64,000 bases of DNA. Origin: Rubrivivax sp. (GTDB lineage Bacteria > Pseudomonadota > Gammaproteobacteria > Burkholderiales > Burkholderiaceae_C). Below are positions 34,357 to 42,486 of the stretch, piece after piece (the stretch's first letter is position 1; each line of letters begins with the position of its first letter). Where the stretch lies: NCBI GenBank assembly GCA_016707445.1, contig JADJHR010000001.1, positions 62,001 through 126,000 of the forward strand, read 5' to 3'. The position numbers and the translations under genes are program-made. Below the pieces are notes generated by a model. That model worked only from the letters and a program-made list of their open reading frames with translations, searched no databases and had not been told where the DNA came from.

Positions 34357-35256
34357 ATGCAACGACGTGACCTTGGTGAACTGCTGCTGCTGGCCCTGCT
34401 GTGGGGTGCGGCCTATCTGTTCATGCGCTCGGCGGTGCCGGCCTTCGGGCCGGGGCCGCTGATCGCACTGCGCATGGCGATCGCGGCGGCCGTGCTGCTG
34501 CCGCTGTTGGTCTGGCGCGGAAGCCTGGGTCAATTGCGCAAGCACCCGGTCGCGCTGCTGATGCAGGCGCTGCCGTTCACGGCGCTGCCCTTCCTGATGC
34601 TGGGCTTTGCGGCGCAGCACCTCACGGCCGGCCTGCTGGCGGTGCTGAATGCGACGGCGCCGTTGTTCGCGGCACTGGTCGCCCATTTCTGGTACCGCGA
34701 GCGATTGGGCCGCTGGCGCGGTGCCGGGCTGGTGATCGGCTTCGCCGGCGTCGGCCTGCTGACCGCAGGCAGTGTCTCGTTTCGGTCCGCGCAGGGCCTG
34801 CTGGCCGTGGTCGCAGTGCTGTTGACTTCGACCCTGTGGGGTCTGGGCGCCAATTTCACGCGGCGCCATCTTGGCGGCATGGACAGCCTGGCGCTGACCG
34901 TCGGCAGCCTGGCGCTGGCCGGCCTGGCCCTGGCGCCGCTGGCCGTGGCCACCTGGCCCAGCACGCCACCGCCGCTGCGCGCCTGGATCGAGATGGCCTT
35001 TCTCGGCGTGGCCAGTTCGGGCCTGGGCTTCTTGCTGTACTACCGCTTGCTGCGCCGCATCGGCCCGGTGCGCGCGATCTCGGTCACTTTTCTGAACCCG
35101 GTGGTGGCGTTGATCTCTGGCGCGCTGTACCTGGGCGAAGCCATCAGCTGGCAGACCCTGGCTGGCGCGGCCGTGGTGCTCGTCGGCACTGCGCTGTCGC
35201 TGGGCCTGTGGCCGGCGCGGCCGCTTTCGTCGCCAAGGCCCGAATCATCGAACTGA
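34357..35256 (+). CDS. EamA/DMT-family drug/metabolite exporter
   Basis: A 299-residue membrane protein with ten predicted helices and two EamA repeats. The first begins LLLLALLWGAAYLFMRSAVPAFGPGPLIALRM, the second near VVAVLLTSTLWGLGANFTRRHL. The repeat-end motif SVTFLNPVVALISGALYLGEAISWQTLAGAAVVLVG is typical. Members export amino acids, purines or other metabolites. It is followed 50 bp later by the GGDEF-EAL gene on the same strand but is probably unrelated in function. Confidence 0.92.
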   Translation: MQRRDLGELLLLALLWGAAYLFMRSAVPAFGPGPLIALRMAIAAAVLLPLLVWRGSLGQLRKHPVALLMQALPFTALPFLMLGFAAQHLTAGLLAVLNATAPLFAALVAHFWYRERLGRWRGAGLVIGFAGVGLLTAGSVSFRSAQGLLAVVAVLLTSTLWGLGANFTRRHLGGMDSLALTVGSLALAGLALAPLAVATWPSTPPPLRAWIEMAFLGVASSGLGFLLYYRLLRRIGPVRAISVTFLNPVVALISGALYLGEAISWQTLAGAAVVLVGTALSLGLWPARPLSSPRPESSN

Positions 35257-35306
35257 GTCGTGCTTCCCTGACTCAAGCCGCAGCGCCGATCGGCCGAAAT
35301 GATGCG

Positions 35307-38300
35307 ATGAGCTTCGATCTCCTGGCCCGGCATGACCGACGGCTGCAATGCCTGGTCCTGACGCTGCTGCTGTTGTTCGGCGTTGTCCTGGACGCGGCGG
35401 CGTTGCAGCGCCGCGAAGTCTTCGTGCTGCATTCGTACAGCCAGGAGTACCCCTGGACCAAGCGCCAGCACGAGGGCTTCCTGGGCGGACTGGCGCGTGA
35501 CACCGGCCACCGCTACGGCGTGCAGACCGAGTATCTGGACACCAAGCGGGTGCGCTTCGATGCGGCCTACGAGCAGCTGATGGCCGACCATCTGGCCGCC
35601 AAGTACCGCGGCTACAAGCCCGATGCGGTCTACGTCACCGACGACAACGCCCTGGTGTTTGCGCTCGACCACCTGGGCCGCATCTTTCCGAACGCGCCGC
35701 TGATCTTCTCGGGCATCAATGATTTCGACATCCAGCGGCGCCTGGACCCTGCCCGCATGACCGGGGTCTTCGAACGCAAGGAGATCGCGCCCAACCTCGA
35801 CCTGGTGCGGCTGATCTCGCCCGATGTCGGTGACATCGTGGTGGTCGGCGACGACTCGGAGACCTATCGCGCGATCGCGCAGGAAGTCCGCGGCGAGCTC
35901 GGCCGCTACCCGGGCATCCGGGCCCGCTTCTTGGCCGACCGCCAGCTGGACAAGGTGCTCGACGGCCTGCGAGCCGGCACCGAGCGCTTCGTCATCCTGA
36001 CCACCCTGGGGGCGCTGGTCGATGCCAATGGGTCACCGCTGATGCTGGACCAAAGCCTGTCGGCCATCGCCGGGCTGCAACGACACACCATCATCAGCAT
36101 GGAAGACGTCTATCTGCAGCAGGGCGTGCTGGGCGGCTACGTCACCAGCGGCATTGCACAGGGTGAGGCGGCCGCGCGCCTGATGGTGCGCCACTTCGGC
36201 GGTGAACCCATCGACGCGATCGCGCCGCTGCTGCAAAGCCCGAACCAGTATCTGGTCGATGACCGCGAGCTGCAGCGGGCCGGCCTGCGCCTGCCGCCTG
36301 CGATTGCCGCGCAAGCGACGATCCTGAACCCGCTGCCCGGCATCTACCAGCGCCACCAGCGTGCCATCGTGGTCACGCTGTGCCTGCTGGCCGCGATGCT
36401 GGGGCTGTCGCTGGCCGCCGGGCTGCTGCTGGTGCTGCGCAAGAACCGCCAGATCGGCGCCAACGCCGGTGCCTTGCGTCGGCAGTCGGCGCAGATGGTC
36501 GAAGTGCAGGACAGCCTGGTGCGCGCGCAGCAGATCGCCGCCGTGGGCAACTGGGACTTGCGCATCAGCGACAACCACTTGTTCTGCTCGGACGAGATCT
36601 ATCGCATCTTCGGCATCGAGCGCAGCGGCCGCGCGGCCAGCGCGCGGACTTTCCTGGCGCGTGTGCACGCGGACGACCGGCATGCCGTGGCCGCATCGTT
36701 GCGCCGCACGCGGGAATCGGGCCAGGCATGCGACATCACCTATCGCATCGTGCTGCCCGACGGCAGCGTGCGCTTCGTGCGCGAGAACGCCGAGCTGGAA
36801 TGTGACACGGCAGGCAGCGCGGTGCGCCTGATCGGCACGGTGATGGACGTCACCGCGCGCGAACGCACCGAACGTGCCTTGCGGGAAAGCGAGGACACGC
36901 TGCGCAAGGTGATCGAGGGATTGCCGGTGGTGCTGTGGATGGTGGACGTCGATGGCCGCTTTCTGCTCTCGGAAGGCAAGGGCCTGCAGGCCATGGGGCT
37001 CGAGCCTGGGCAAGTGGTCGGCGAATCGCTGTTCGTCCACTACGCGGACTTTCCCGAGATCGTCGACGACACGCGCCGTGCACTTGGCGGCCAGTCCTTT
37101 GCCTGCACGCGCCAGCTTGGCCCTCTGGTGTTCGAGTTGCGCTACTCGCCGCTGCGCGACGAGGCGGACGAGATCAAGGGCGCGATCGGCGTGGCGATCG
37201 ACATCACCGAGCGCAAGCAGTCCGAGGACCGGCTGGTCTTCCTGGCCAACTACGATCCGGTGACCGAGCTTCCCAACCGCTTCCTGTTCGGCGACCGCCT
37301 GACGCACGCGATGCATGCCGCCGACCGCCAACGCAGCCGTGTGGCGCTGCTGTTCGTCGACCTCGACAATTTCAAGAACATCAACGATTCGCTCGGCCAT
37401 GCCGCCGGCGATGAACTGCTCAAGCAGGTGGCCACGCGGCTGGGCCTGCTGGTGCGCTCGTCCGACACCGTCAGCCGACTGGGCGGCGATGAATTCACGG
37501 TGATCCTGGAGAACCTGGCGCACGATGACGAGGCGGTGCGTGTCGCGGCCAGCATCCTGGACCAGGCGTTGCGGCCCTATGCCGTGGGTTCGCGCGAGGT
37601 CTACGTCACCGCCAGCGTGGGCATCGCGATCTATCCCCAGGATGGCGCCAGCGTCGACCTGCTGCTGATGAATGCCGACGCGGCGATGTACCGCGCCAAG
37701 GAGAACGGACGCAACGCCTTTGAGTTCTTCACCCAGGACATCAACGCGCGCGCCCAGGAGCGGCTGGAGCTGGGCAATGAACTGCGCGGGGCGCTGGGGC
37801 GCAACGAGTTCTCGCTGCACTACCAGCCCAAGGTGGCGATGGCCGACAGTGCGGTGGTCGGCTTCGAGGCCTTGCTGCGCTGGCGCAACCCCAGGTTGGG
37901 TGCGGTCTCGCCAGCGGTCTTCGTGCCGGTGCTGGAAGAGATCGGCCTCATCGTCGATGTCGGTGAATGGGTTCTGCAAGAGGCCTGCCGCTGGGCCGCC
38001 GGCCTGCGCGGCCGCTGTGGTCAGGCGCCCAGCATCTCGGTCAACCTGTCGGCGCGGCAGTTTCGCCATCCCAACCTCGATCGCATGGTGCACGACACCC
38101 TGCTGGCCACCGGCTTGCCGGCAGCGCGGCTGGAGCTGGAGATCACCGAGTCCAGCCTGATGGACCTGGAGTCCAACCTGCAGACCATGGACCGTCTGAA
38201 GCGCCTGGGCGTCGGTCTGTCGATCGACGACTTCGGCACCGGTTATTCGTCGCTGTCGTACCTGAAGCGCTTTCCGGTGGACGAGCTGAAGATCGATGCG

Positions 38301-38567
38301 TCCTTCGTGCGCGACGTGGCGGTCGACCGCGACGACGCTGCCATCGTCGTGGCCATCATCGGCCTGGCGCACCATCTGCATCTGAAGGTCATCGCCGAAG
38401 GCGTTGAAACGCAGGAGCAGCTGGCCTTCCTGCGTCGACACGGCTGCGACGAGGTGCAGGGCTACCTGATTGCGCGTCCGATGCCCGCCGAGCAGGCGCA
38501 AGGCTGGCTGGGTGACCAGCAGGCCGCCGCCGCATCCTCGCAGCACCTGGTCGCCATCGAGGCCTAG
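35307..38567 (+). CDS. Membrane sensor with ABC-substrate-binding-like domain, PAS, GGDEF and EAL
   Basis: A 1086-residue cyclic-di-GMP protein. It has an N-terminal hydrophobic segment (12-35), then a periplasmic ABC-substrate-binding-like domain (about 38-345, with VFVLHSYSQEYPWTKRQHEGF). A membrane helix follows (about 352-378), then two PAS domains (about 400-520 and 525-640). The GGDEF domain is intact at 726-730. The EAL domain is complete: EALLRW (E854), NLSARQF, ELEITES, DDFGTGYSSL and IAEGVETQEQL. Both synthesis and breakdown are therefore possible. The sensor domain, related to PF04392, would read a small ligand outside the membrane. Confidence 0.94.
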   Translation: MSFDLLARHDRRLQCLVLTLLLLFGVVLDAAALQRREVFVLHSYSQEYPWTKRQHEGFLGGLARDTGHRYGVQTEYLDTKRVRFDAAYEQLMADHLAAKYRGYKPDAVYVTDDNALVFALDHLGRIFPNAPLIFSGINDFDIQRRLDPARMTGVFERKEIAPNLDLVRLISPDVGDIVVVGDDSETYRAIAQEVRGELGRYPGIRARFLADRQLDKVLDGLRAGTERFVILTTLGALVDANGSPLMLDQSLSAIAGLQRHTIISMEDVYLQQGVLGGYVTSGIAQGEAAARLMVRHFGGEPIDAIAPLLQSPNQYLVDDRELQRAGLRLPPAIAAQATILNPLPGIYQRHQRAIVVTLCLLAAMLGLSLAAGLLLVLRKNRQIGANAGALRRQSAQMVEVQDSLVRAQQIAAVGNWDLRISDNHLFCSDEIYRIFGIERSGRAASARTFLARVHADDRHAVAASLRRTRESGQACDITYRIVLPDGSVRFVRENAELECDTAGSAVRLIGTVMDVTARERTERALRESEDTLRKVIEGLPVVLWMVDVDGRFLLSEGKGLQAMGLEPGQVVGESLFVHYADFPEIVDDTRRALGGQSFACTRQLGPLVFELRYSPLRDEADEIKGAIGVAIDITERKQSEDRLVFLANYDPVTELPNRFLFGDRLTHAMHAADRQRSRVALLFVDLDNFKNINDSLGHAAGDELLKQVATRLGLLVRSSDTVSRLGGDEFTVILENLAHDDEAVRVAASILDQALRPYAVGSREVYVTASVGIAIYPQDGASVDLLLMNADAAMYRAKENGRNAFEFFTQDINARAQERLELGNELRGALGRNEFSLHYQPKVAMADSAVVGFEALLRWRNPRLGAVSPAVFVPVLEEIGLIVDVGEWVLQEACRWAAGLRGRCGQAPSISVNLSARQFRHPNLDRMVHDTLLATGLPAARLELEITESSLMDLESNLQTMDRLKRLGVGLSIDDFGTGYSSLSYLKRFPVDELKIDASFVRDVAVDRDDAAIVVAIIGLAHHLHLKVIAEGVETQEQLAFLRRHGCDEVQGYLIARPMPAEQAQGWLGDQQAAAASSQHLVAIEA

Positions 38568-38591
38568 CCCTGGCCTGGAGGACAGCCGAAA

Positions 38592-38613
38592 CTGATCAGC
38601 GCCTGATCAGCGC
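38592..38613. repeat. Tandem 11-bp direct repeat upstream of arsR
   Basis: CTGATCAGCGC occurs twice in tandem, followed by a weaker third copy (CTGACCGGCG). It lies about 60 bp before the arsR start and between two gene blocks. It may be a replication or regulatory relic; function is unknown. Confidence 0.5.
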
Positions 38614-38652
38614 CTGACCGGCGAGCGCGGGAGCGGGCGCTTGACATCTTCC

Positions 38653-38673
38653 TATAATTCCATAAACATGGAA
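38653..38673 (+). promoter_or_regulatory. ars promoter -10 and ArsR-type operator
   Basis: TATAAT (38653-38658) overlaps an inverted repeat TTCCAT-AAAC-ATGGAA (38658-38673). ArsR repressors commonly cover such repeats at the promoter. The expected transcript start is very close to the arsR ATG at 38676, so the leader would be very short. No -35 element with normal spacing is evident. Confidence 0.6.
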
Positions 38674-38675
38674 AC

Positions 38676-39014
38676 ATGGATGAACAAGCTGCTGTCAGCA
38701 CCTTGGCGGCCCTGGCCCAGGGTGCCCGCTTGCGGATCTTCCGTGCACTGGTCGGTGCGGCGCCCGATGGCCTGACGCCGGGCGCGCTGTCGGCACTGCT
38801 GGACATCCCGTCGTCGACGCTGTCGTTCCACCTGAAGGAGCTGATCCACGCCGATCTGGTCAGCGTCGAGCGTGATGGCCGCAACCTCACCTACCGCCCC
38901 GCACTGCCGCACATGAACGCCTTGCTGGGCTACCTCACCGATCACTGCTGCCAGGGCCGGGCTTGCGCCACGAGCACGAGCACGGGCCGCCGCCGAACCA
39001 CCACCTCTTGCTGA
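38676..39014 (+). CDS. arsR: ArsR-type arsenic-responsive repressor
   Basis: A 112-residue winged-helix repressor of the ArsR/SmtB family. The DNA-reading helix is PSSTLSFHLKELIHADLV. The metal-site cysteines are near the C-terminus (C91, C92 and C97 in DHCCQGRACA), as in Acidithiobacillus-type ArsR, not in the alpha3 helix of plasmid R773 ArsR. It should release the operator at 38658-38673 when As(III) or a trivalent organoarsenical binds. The arsI and acr3 genes follow on the same strand. An ATG at 38668 is out of frame. Confidence 0.92.
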   Translation: MDEQAAVSTLAALAQGARLRIFRALVGAAPDGLTPGALSALLDIPSSTLSFHLKELIHADLVSVERDGRNLTYRPALPHMNALLGYLTDHCCQGRACATSTSTGRRRTTTSC

Positions 39015-39028
39015 AACGGAGTGCTCTC

Positions 39029-39523
39029 ATGAAGCGGTTCCACGTCCACCTGCATGTCGATGATCTCGACAAGTCCGTCGGCTTCTATTCGAAGCTTTTC
39101 GCCGCCGAGCCGGCCCGCGTCGAGGCGGACTACGCCAAGTGGATGCTCGACGACCCGGCGATCAACTTCGCGATCTCCACGCGTGGCGACAAGGCCGGCA
39201 TCGACCACCTCGGGTTCCAGACCGACGATGCGGCCGAACTGGCGTCGCTGAAGGCGCGTGCTGCAGCGGCCGACATGGCCTTGCTCGACGAAGGCGAAAC
39301 CACCTGCTGCTACGCGCGCAGTGAAAAGCACTGGATCACCGATCCGCAGGGCATCGCGTGGGAACATTTCCACACGCTGGGCAACATCCCCGTCTTTCAC
39401 CTGCCGGCCGCGGTTGGTGCGGCCGGCACGACGGCCGACGCCACAGCACCGGCCTGCTGCGCAGCGGCGCCACGCAGCACACCGATGACCCTGCCCGAAA
39501 CGTCGAAATCGTCCTGCTGCTGA
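39029..39523 (+). CDS. arsI: ArsI C-As lyase (CadI-like glyoxalase/VOC fold)
   Basis: A 164-residue VOC-fold enzyme. It has the vicinal cysteine pair C93-C94 in TTCCYARSEKHW, which is the hallmark of ArsI. Probable metal ligands are a histidine near residue 5-9, H60 (GIDHLGFQ) and E112 (WEHFH). ArsI uses Fe(II) and oxygen to cut the carbon-arsenic bond of trivalent organoarsenicals, yielding As(III). The C-terminal tail is Cys-rich (two CC pairs), which could help bind arsenic. The gene lies between arsR and acr3, so the As(III) released can be pumped out at once. CadI annotation for this family is an older name. Confidence 0.85.
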   Translation: MKRFHVHLHVDDLDKSVGFYSKLFAAEPARVEADYAKWMLDDPAINFAISTRGDKAGIDHLGFQTDDAAELASLKARAAAADMALLDEGETTCCYARSEKHWITDPQGIAWEHFHTLGNIPVFHLPAAVGAAGTTADATAPACCAAAPRSTPMTLPETSKSSCC

Positions 39524-39577
39524 GCACCCCCCGGCGCCGGCTGCGCCCGCCCGCACCAGAGCTTCGACGCCCTTTCC

Positions 39578-40651
39578 ATGAAGCGCAATACCCTACCGAA
39601 ATCGGCACCGACCCCGGCGCCGATGAGTGTTTTCGAACGTTACCTGACGGTGTGGGTGCTGCTGTGCATCGTCGTCGGCATCTCGCTGGGCCAATGGCTG
39701 CCGGCGCCGTTCCAGGCCCTCGGGCGTTTGGAGTTTGCGCGCGTCAACCTGCCGGTCGGCCTGCTGATCTGGGTGATGGTCATCCCGATGCTGCTGCGCG
39801 TCGACTTCGGTGCGCTGCACCAGGTGCGCCAGCACTGGCGCGGCATCGGCGTCACCTTGTTCGTCAACTGGGCGGTCAAGCCCTTCTCGATGGCGTTGCT
39901 GGCATGGCTGTTCATCCGCCACCTGTTCGCGCCCTGGCTGCCGGTTGACCAGATCGACAGCTACGTTGCCGGCCTGATCCTGCTGGCGGCGGCGCCCTGC
40001 ACCGCGATGGTCTTCGTCTGGAGCCGTTTGAGCAACGGCCACCCGCTGTTCACGCTCAGCCAGGTGGCCTTGAACGACACCATCATGGTGTTCGCGTTCG
40101 CGCCCATCGTGGCGCTGCTGTTGGGGCTGTCGGCGATCATCGTGCCCTGGGACACGCTGGTCACGTCGGTCGTGCTCTACATCGTGGTGCCGGTGCTGAT
40201 CGCCCAGATCGCGCGCAAGGTCTTGCTGCAGCGCGGGCAGGCGGCGCTGGACGCGGCGCTGGCGGCCATCGGGCCCTGGTCGATCGCTGCACTGCTGTTG
40301 ACGCTGGTGCTGCTGTTCGCCTTGCAGGGTGAGGCCATCCTGCGGCAGCCGCTGGTGATCGTGATGCTGGCGGTGCCGATCCTGATCCAGGTGTTCTTCA
40401 ACTCGGCGCTGGCCTATTGGCTGAACCGCCGGCTCGGTGAGTCGCACAACGTGGCCTGCCCGTCGGCCTTGATCGGTGCCAGCAACTTCTTCGAGCTGGC
40501 GGTGGCGGCCGCGATCAGCCTGTTCGGCTTCGAGTCCGGCGCGGCGCTGGCCACGGTGGTGGGTGTGCTGATCGAAGTGCCGGTGATGCTGCTGGTGGTG
40601 CGCGTCGTCAACGGCAGCAAGGCCTGGTACGAGGCGGGCGTGCGCGCCTGA
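39578..40651 (+). CDS. acr3: ACR3-family arsenite efflux permease
   Basis: A 357-residue membrane protein with ten predicted helices. The conserved cysteine is in APCTAMVFVWS (C141) and the conserved glutamate is in GVLIEVPVMLL near the end. These are the residues needed for As(III) transport in known ACR3 proteins. It expels arsenite using the proton gradient. It is the last gene of the arsR-arsI-acr3 set; no arsC arsenate reductase is present, so the operon seems tuned to arsenite or organoarsenicals. The N-terminal 16 residues before MSVFERY may be an extension. Confidence 0.94.
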   Translation: MKRNTLPKSAPTPAPMSVFERYLTVWVLLCIVVGISLGQWLPAPFQALGRLEFARVNLPVGLLIWVMVIPMLLRVDFGALHQVRQHWRGIGVTLFVNWAVKPFSMALLAWLFIRHLFAPWLPVDQIDSYVAGLILLAAAPCTAMVFVWSRLSNGHPLFTLSQVALNDTIMVFAFAPIVALLLGLSAIIVPWDTLVTSVVLYIVVPVLIAQIARKVLLQRGQAALDAALAAIGPWSIAALLLTLVLLFALQGEAILRQPLVIVMLAVPILIQVFFNSALAYWLNRRLGESHNVACPSALIGASNFFELAVAAAISLFGFESGAALATVVGVLIEVPVMLLVVRVVNGSKAWYEAGVRA

Positions 40652-40721
40652 CACCCGGGCCGCGCCCGTGGCCAGCGGCGCCACGATGCGCGAAGATCGC
40701 ACCGTCAGGCCAGGGAGCTTC

Positions 40722-41150
40722 ATGAACCAGCGCTTCATCGTCATCGCGACTGCGGCATTGGCCACGACCTTGCGGATGACCGAGGCCAACCCCGGACTGG
40801 CCGCGAAGTGGCCGCAGCAGGCGGGCAGTTTCGTGTTCGATCACGGCTTGATCGTGACCACCACCGATGGCCTGCATTGGCGCATCGCGACCGACACCTG
40901 GCGCGCCAAGGCCTATCAGCCGCCGGACGCCGACCGCTTCAGCCGTGCCCGCTTTCTGGCCACCGACTGGAATGGCGGCCATCGCACGACTGAGTTCCTG
41001 GTTCGCCAGCTGAGCACCTTCGACGGGTGATGGATCGGCCTGTACACCGACCATGAAGCGGCGGACGCCGCCGATGACGGCTTCGGCAGCCACTTCAGGG
41101 ATCCGAACGGCGTGGTCGACGATGGCGCGCGGGCGCGGCGCGGTGTCATC
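40722..41150 (+). pseudogene. Degraded paralogue of the PA2928-like gene at 50215
   Basis: The ATG (with GGGAG upstream) starts MNQRFIVIATAA, matching the N-terminus of the gene at 50215. It then jumps directly to TEANPGL, a segment about 130 residues later in the intact gene: an internal deletion. A TGA at 41028-41030 replaces the CGA of the intact copy, yet similarity continues past it (YTDHEAADAADDGFGSHF) to about 41150. The last part is lost against the convergent FAD gene. A 56-bp stretch (40917-40972) is identical to 50788-50843. Three independent lesions make this a clear pseudogene from a recent duplication. Confidence 0.9.
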
Positions 41151-41159
41151 ATCGCCCGC

Positions 41160-42455
41160 TCAGGGCATCGGATAAGCCTGTTCGTCCGGTGTGTCGAGCG
41201 CGATGGCGCGGTACTGCGCCTGCCAGCTGTCCGGGGCGAAGCTGCCCGGGTCGCGCGGTGCCAAATGCGCCACGATGTCGAAGTGGTTCACCTTGTGGCC
41301 CACGGGTGCAAGGTCGAGTCGCGCCGTGCCTCGGATGTGCGACATGATGCTGCGCGCCATCAAGGCATTGGCCCAGGGTGCTGCGCCGATGCCGTCAAGA
41401 CCCGACTGCGGCAGGTACAGGTTGCCGGCGTCCAGGCTGCGAAAGATGCAGCCGCAATGGGCCACCAGGGCGTCGGTCGTGCGCAGCGCAGCCAGCGCGG
41501 GCACCTCAAGCCAACCCAGATCCATGCTGTAGCCGGTTCCCCACAGCAGCACATCGGCCGTGATGCTTTCACCGCCGGTCAGCGTGATCGTCCGACCGTG
41601 GATCGAGGCCACGCTGCCGCGCAGCCGCTGCAGCGCATCGAAGCAGGCCAGCATGCGTGGCCGTCCCGGGATCAGCTGGTCCTTCAGCACGTCGAAGGGC
41701 TGCGCCGGCAGGATCGCTTCGATGCCGAACTTGGCATAACGCGCACGCATATCGGCGTCGATCTTCGCGCTCTGCTGTGCCGCGTCCAGGCCGCTGGCCT
41801 GCAGCCGGGCAAAGGCGCGCACGCTGCCGGCGATGTGCTTGGGCTTGGTGGTGGGCAGAAACCACTTCAGGCCGCGGTGCACCCAGCTGATGTGCCGGGC
41901 CCCCTGCTCGAGGCATTGGTCCAGCAGGTCGAACGCCGACGCACCGCCGCCGACGACCAGCACGTCGCGGTCGCGCAGCAGCGTCGGGTCGCGCAGCGCG
42001 TGTGAATGCCATTCCTGCACCACGGAGGCCTGGCGCACGACCCGTGGGACGACGGGGATGTTGTGCGCGCCGGTGGCGGCCACCAGATGCCGCGCATGCA
42101 CCGTGCCACCAGACGTTTGCAGAACCCATCCGCCGTCGACCGGGCTTGCCCGCTCGACCGCTGTGTCCAGCCGGATGCCGTCAGCCAGCGAAAAGCGCTG
42201 CACCCAGGCTTCGATGTTGGCCAGCACCTGCGCCTGCAGGGCCCCCTCGATCGGCACCCCGGCCAGCGCCCAGTCGGCGGGGCTGATCTGGATGTCTTGC
42301 CACGCCGGCAAGCTGCGCCACAGGCCGCCCACACCGGGGCCCTTCTCGAACACCATCGCGTCGAGCCCGGCGCGGCGCGCGTGGTGGAGGTTGATCACGC
42401 CGGCGATGCCGGCGCCGACGATGGCGACGTCGAGTGGCCGGGATGGCATGTTCAT
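41160..42455 (-). CDS. FAD-dependent monooxygenase-like oxidoreductase
   Basis: A 431-residue flavoprotein with an N-terminal FAD motif (AIVGAGIAGVINLHHAR) and a second NAD(P) motif (VLVVGGGASAFDLLDQ). GVGGLWRSLPAW matches flavin-containing monooxygenases and Baeyer-Villiger enzymes. The exact Baeyer-Villiger fingerprint is not present, so FMO-like is safer. The VLLWGTGYSMDLGWL segment is also FMO-like. It is 31 bp after the DUF2855 gene on the same strand. The pair may act on the same organic compound. Confidence 0.85.
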   Translation of the reverse strand: MNMPSRPLDVAIVGAGIAGVINLHHARRAGLDAMVFEKGPGVGGLWRSLPAWQDIQISPADWALAGVPIEGALQAQVLANIEAWVQRFSLADGIRLDTAVERASPVDGGWVLQTSGGTVHARHLVAATGAHNIPVVPRVVRQASVVQEWHSHALRDPTLLRDRDVLVVGGGASAFDLLDQCLEQGARHISWVHRGLKWFLPTTKPKHIAGSVRAFARLQASGLDAAQQSAKIDADMRARYAKFGIEAILPAQPFDVLKDQLIPGRPRMLACFDALQRLRGSVASIHGRTITLTGGESITADVLLWGTGYSMDLGWLEVPALAALRTTDALVAHCGCIFRSLDAGNLYLPQSGLDGIGAAPWANALMARSIMSHIRGTARLDLAPVGHKVNHFDIVAHLAPRDPGSFAPDSWQAQYRAIALDTPDEQAYPMP

Positions 42456-42486
42456 ATCCTGCCGCGCGCGGCGGTGTTGGAGGTCT

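Noticed and set aside
36033..38546. An 837-codon minus-strand open frame
   Set aside because: It is antisense to the GGDEF-EAL gene, which carries intact catalytic motifs.
38641..38658. TTGACA (38641-38646) and TATAAT (38653-38658) as a promoter pair
   Set aside because: Only 6 bp separate them. Sigma-70 elements need about 17 bp, so only the TATAAT is kept as a possible -10.
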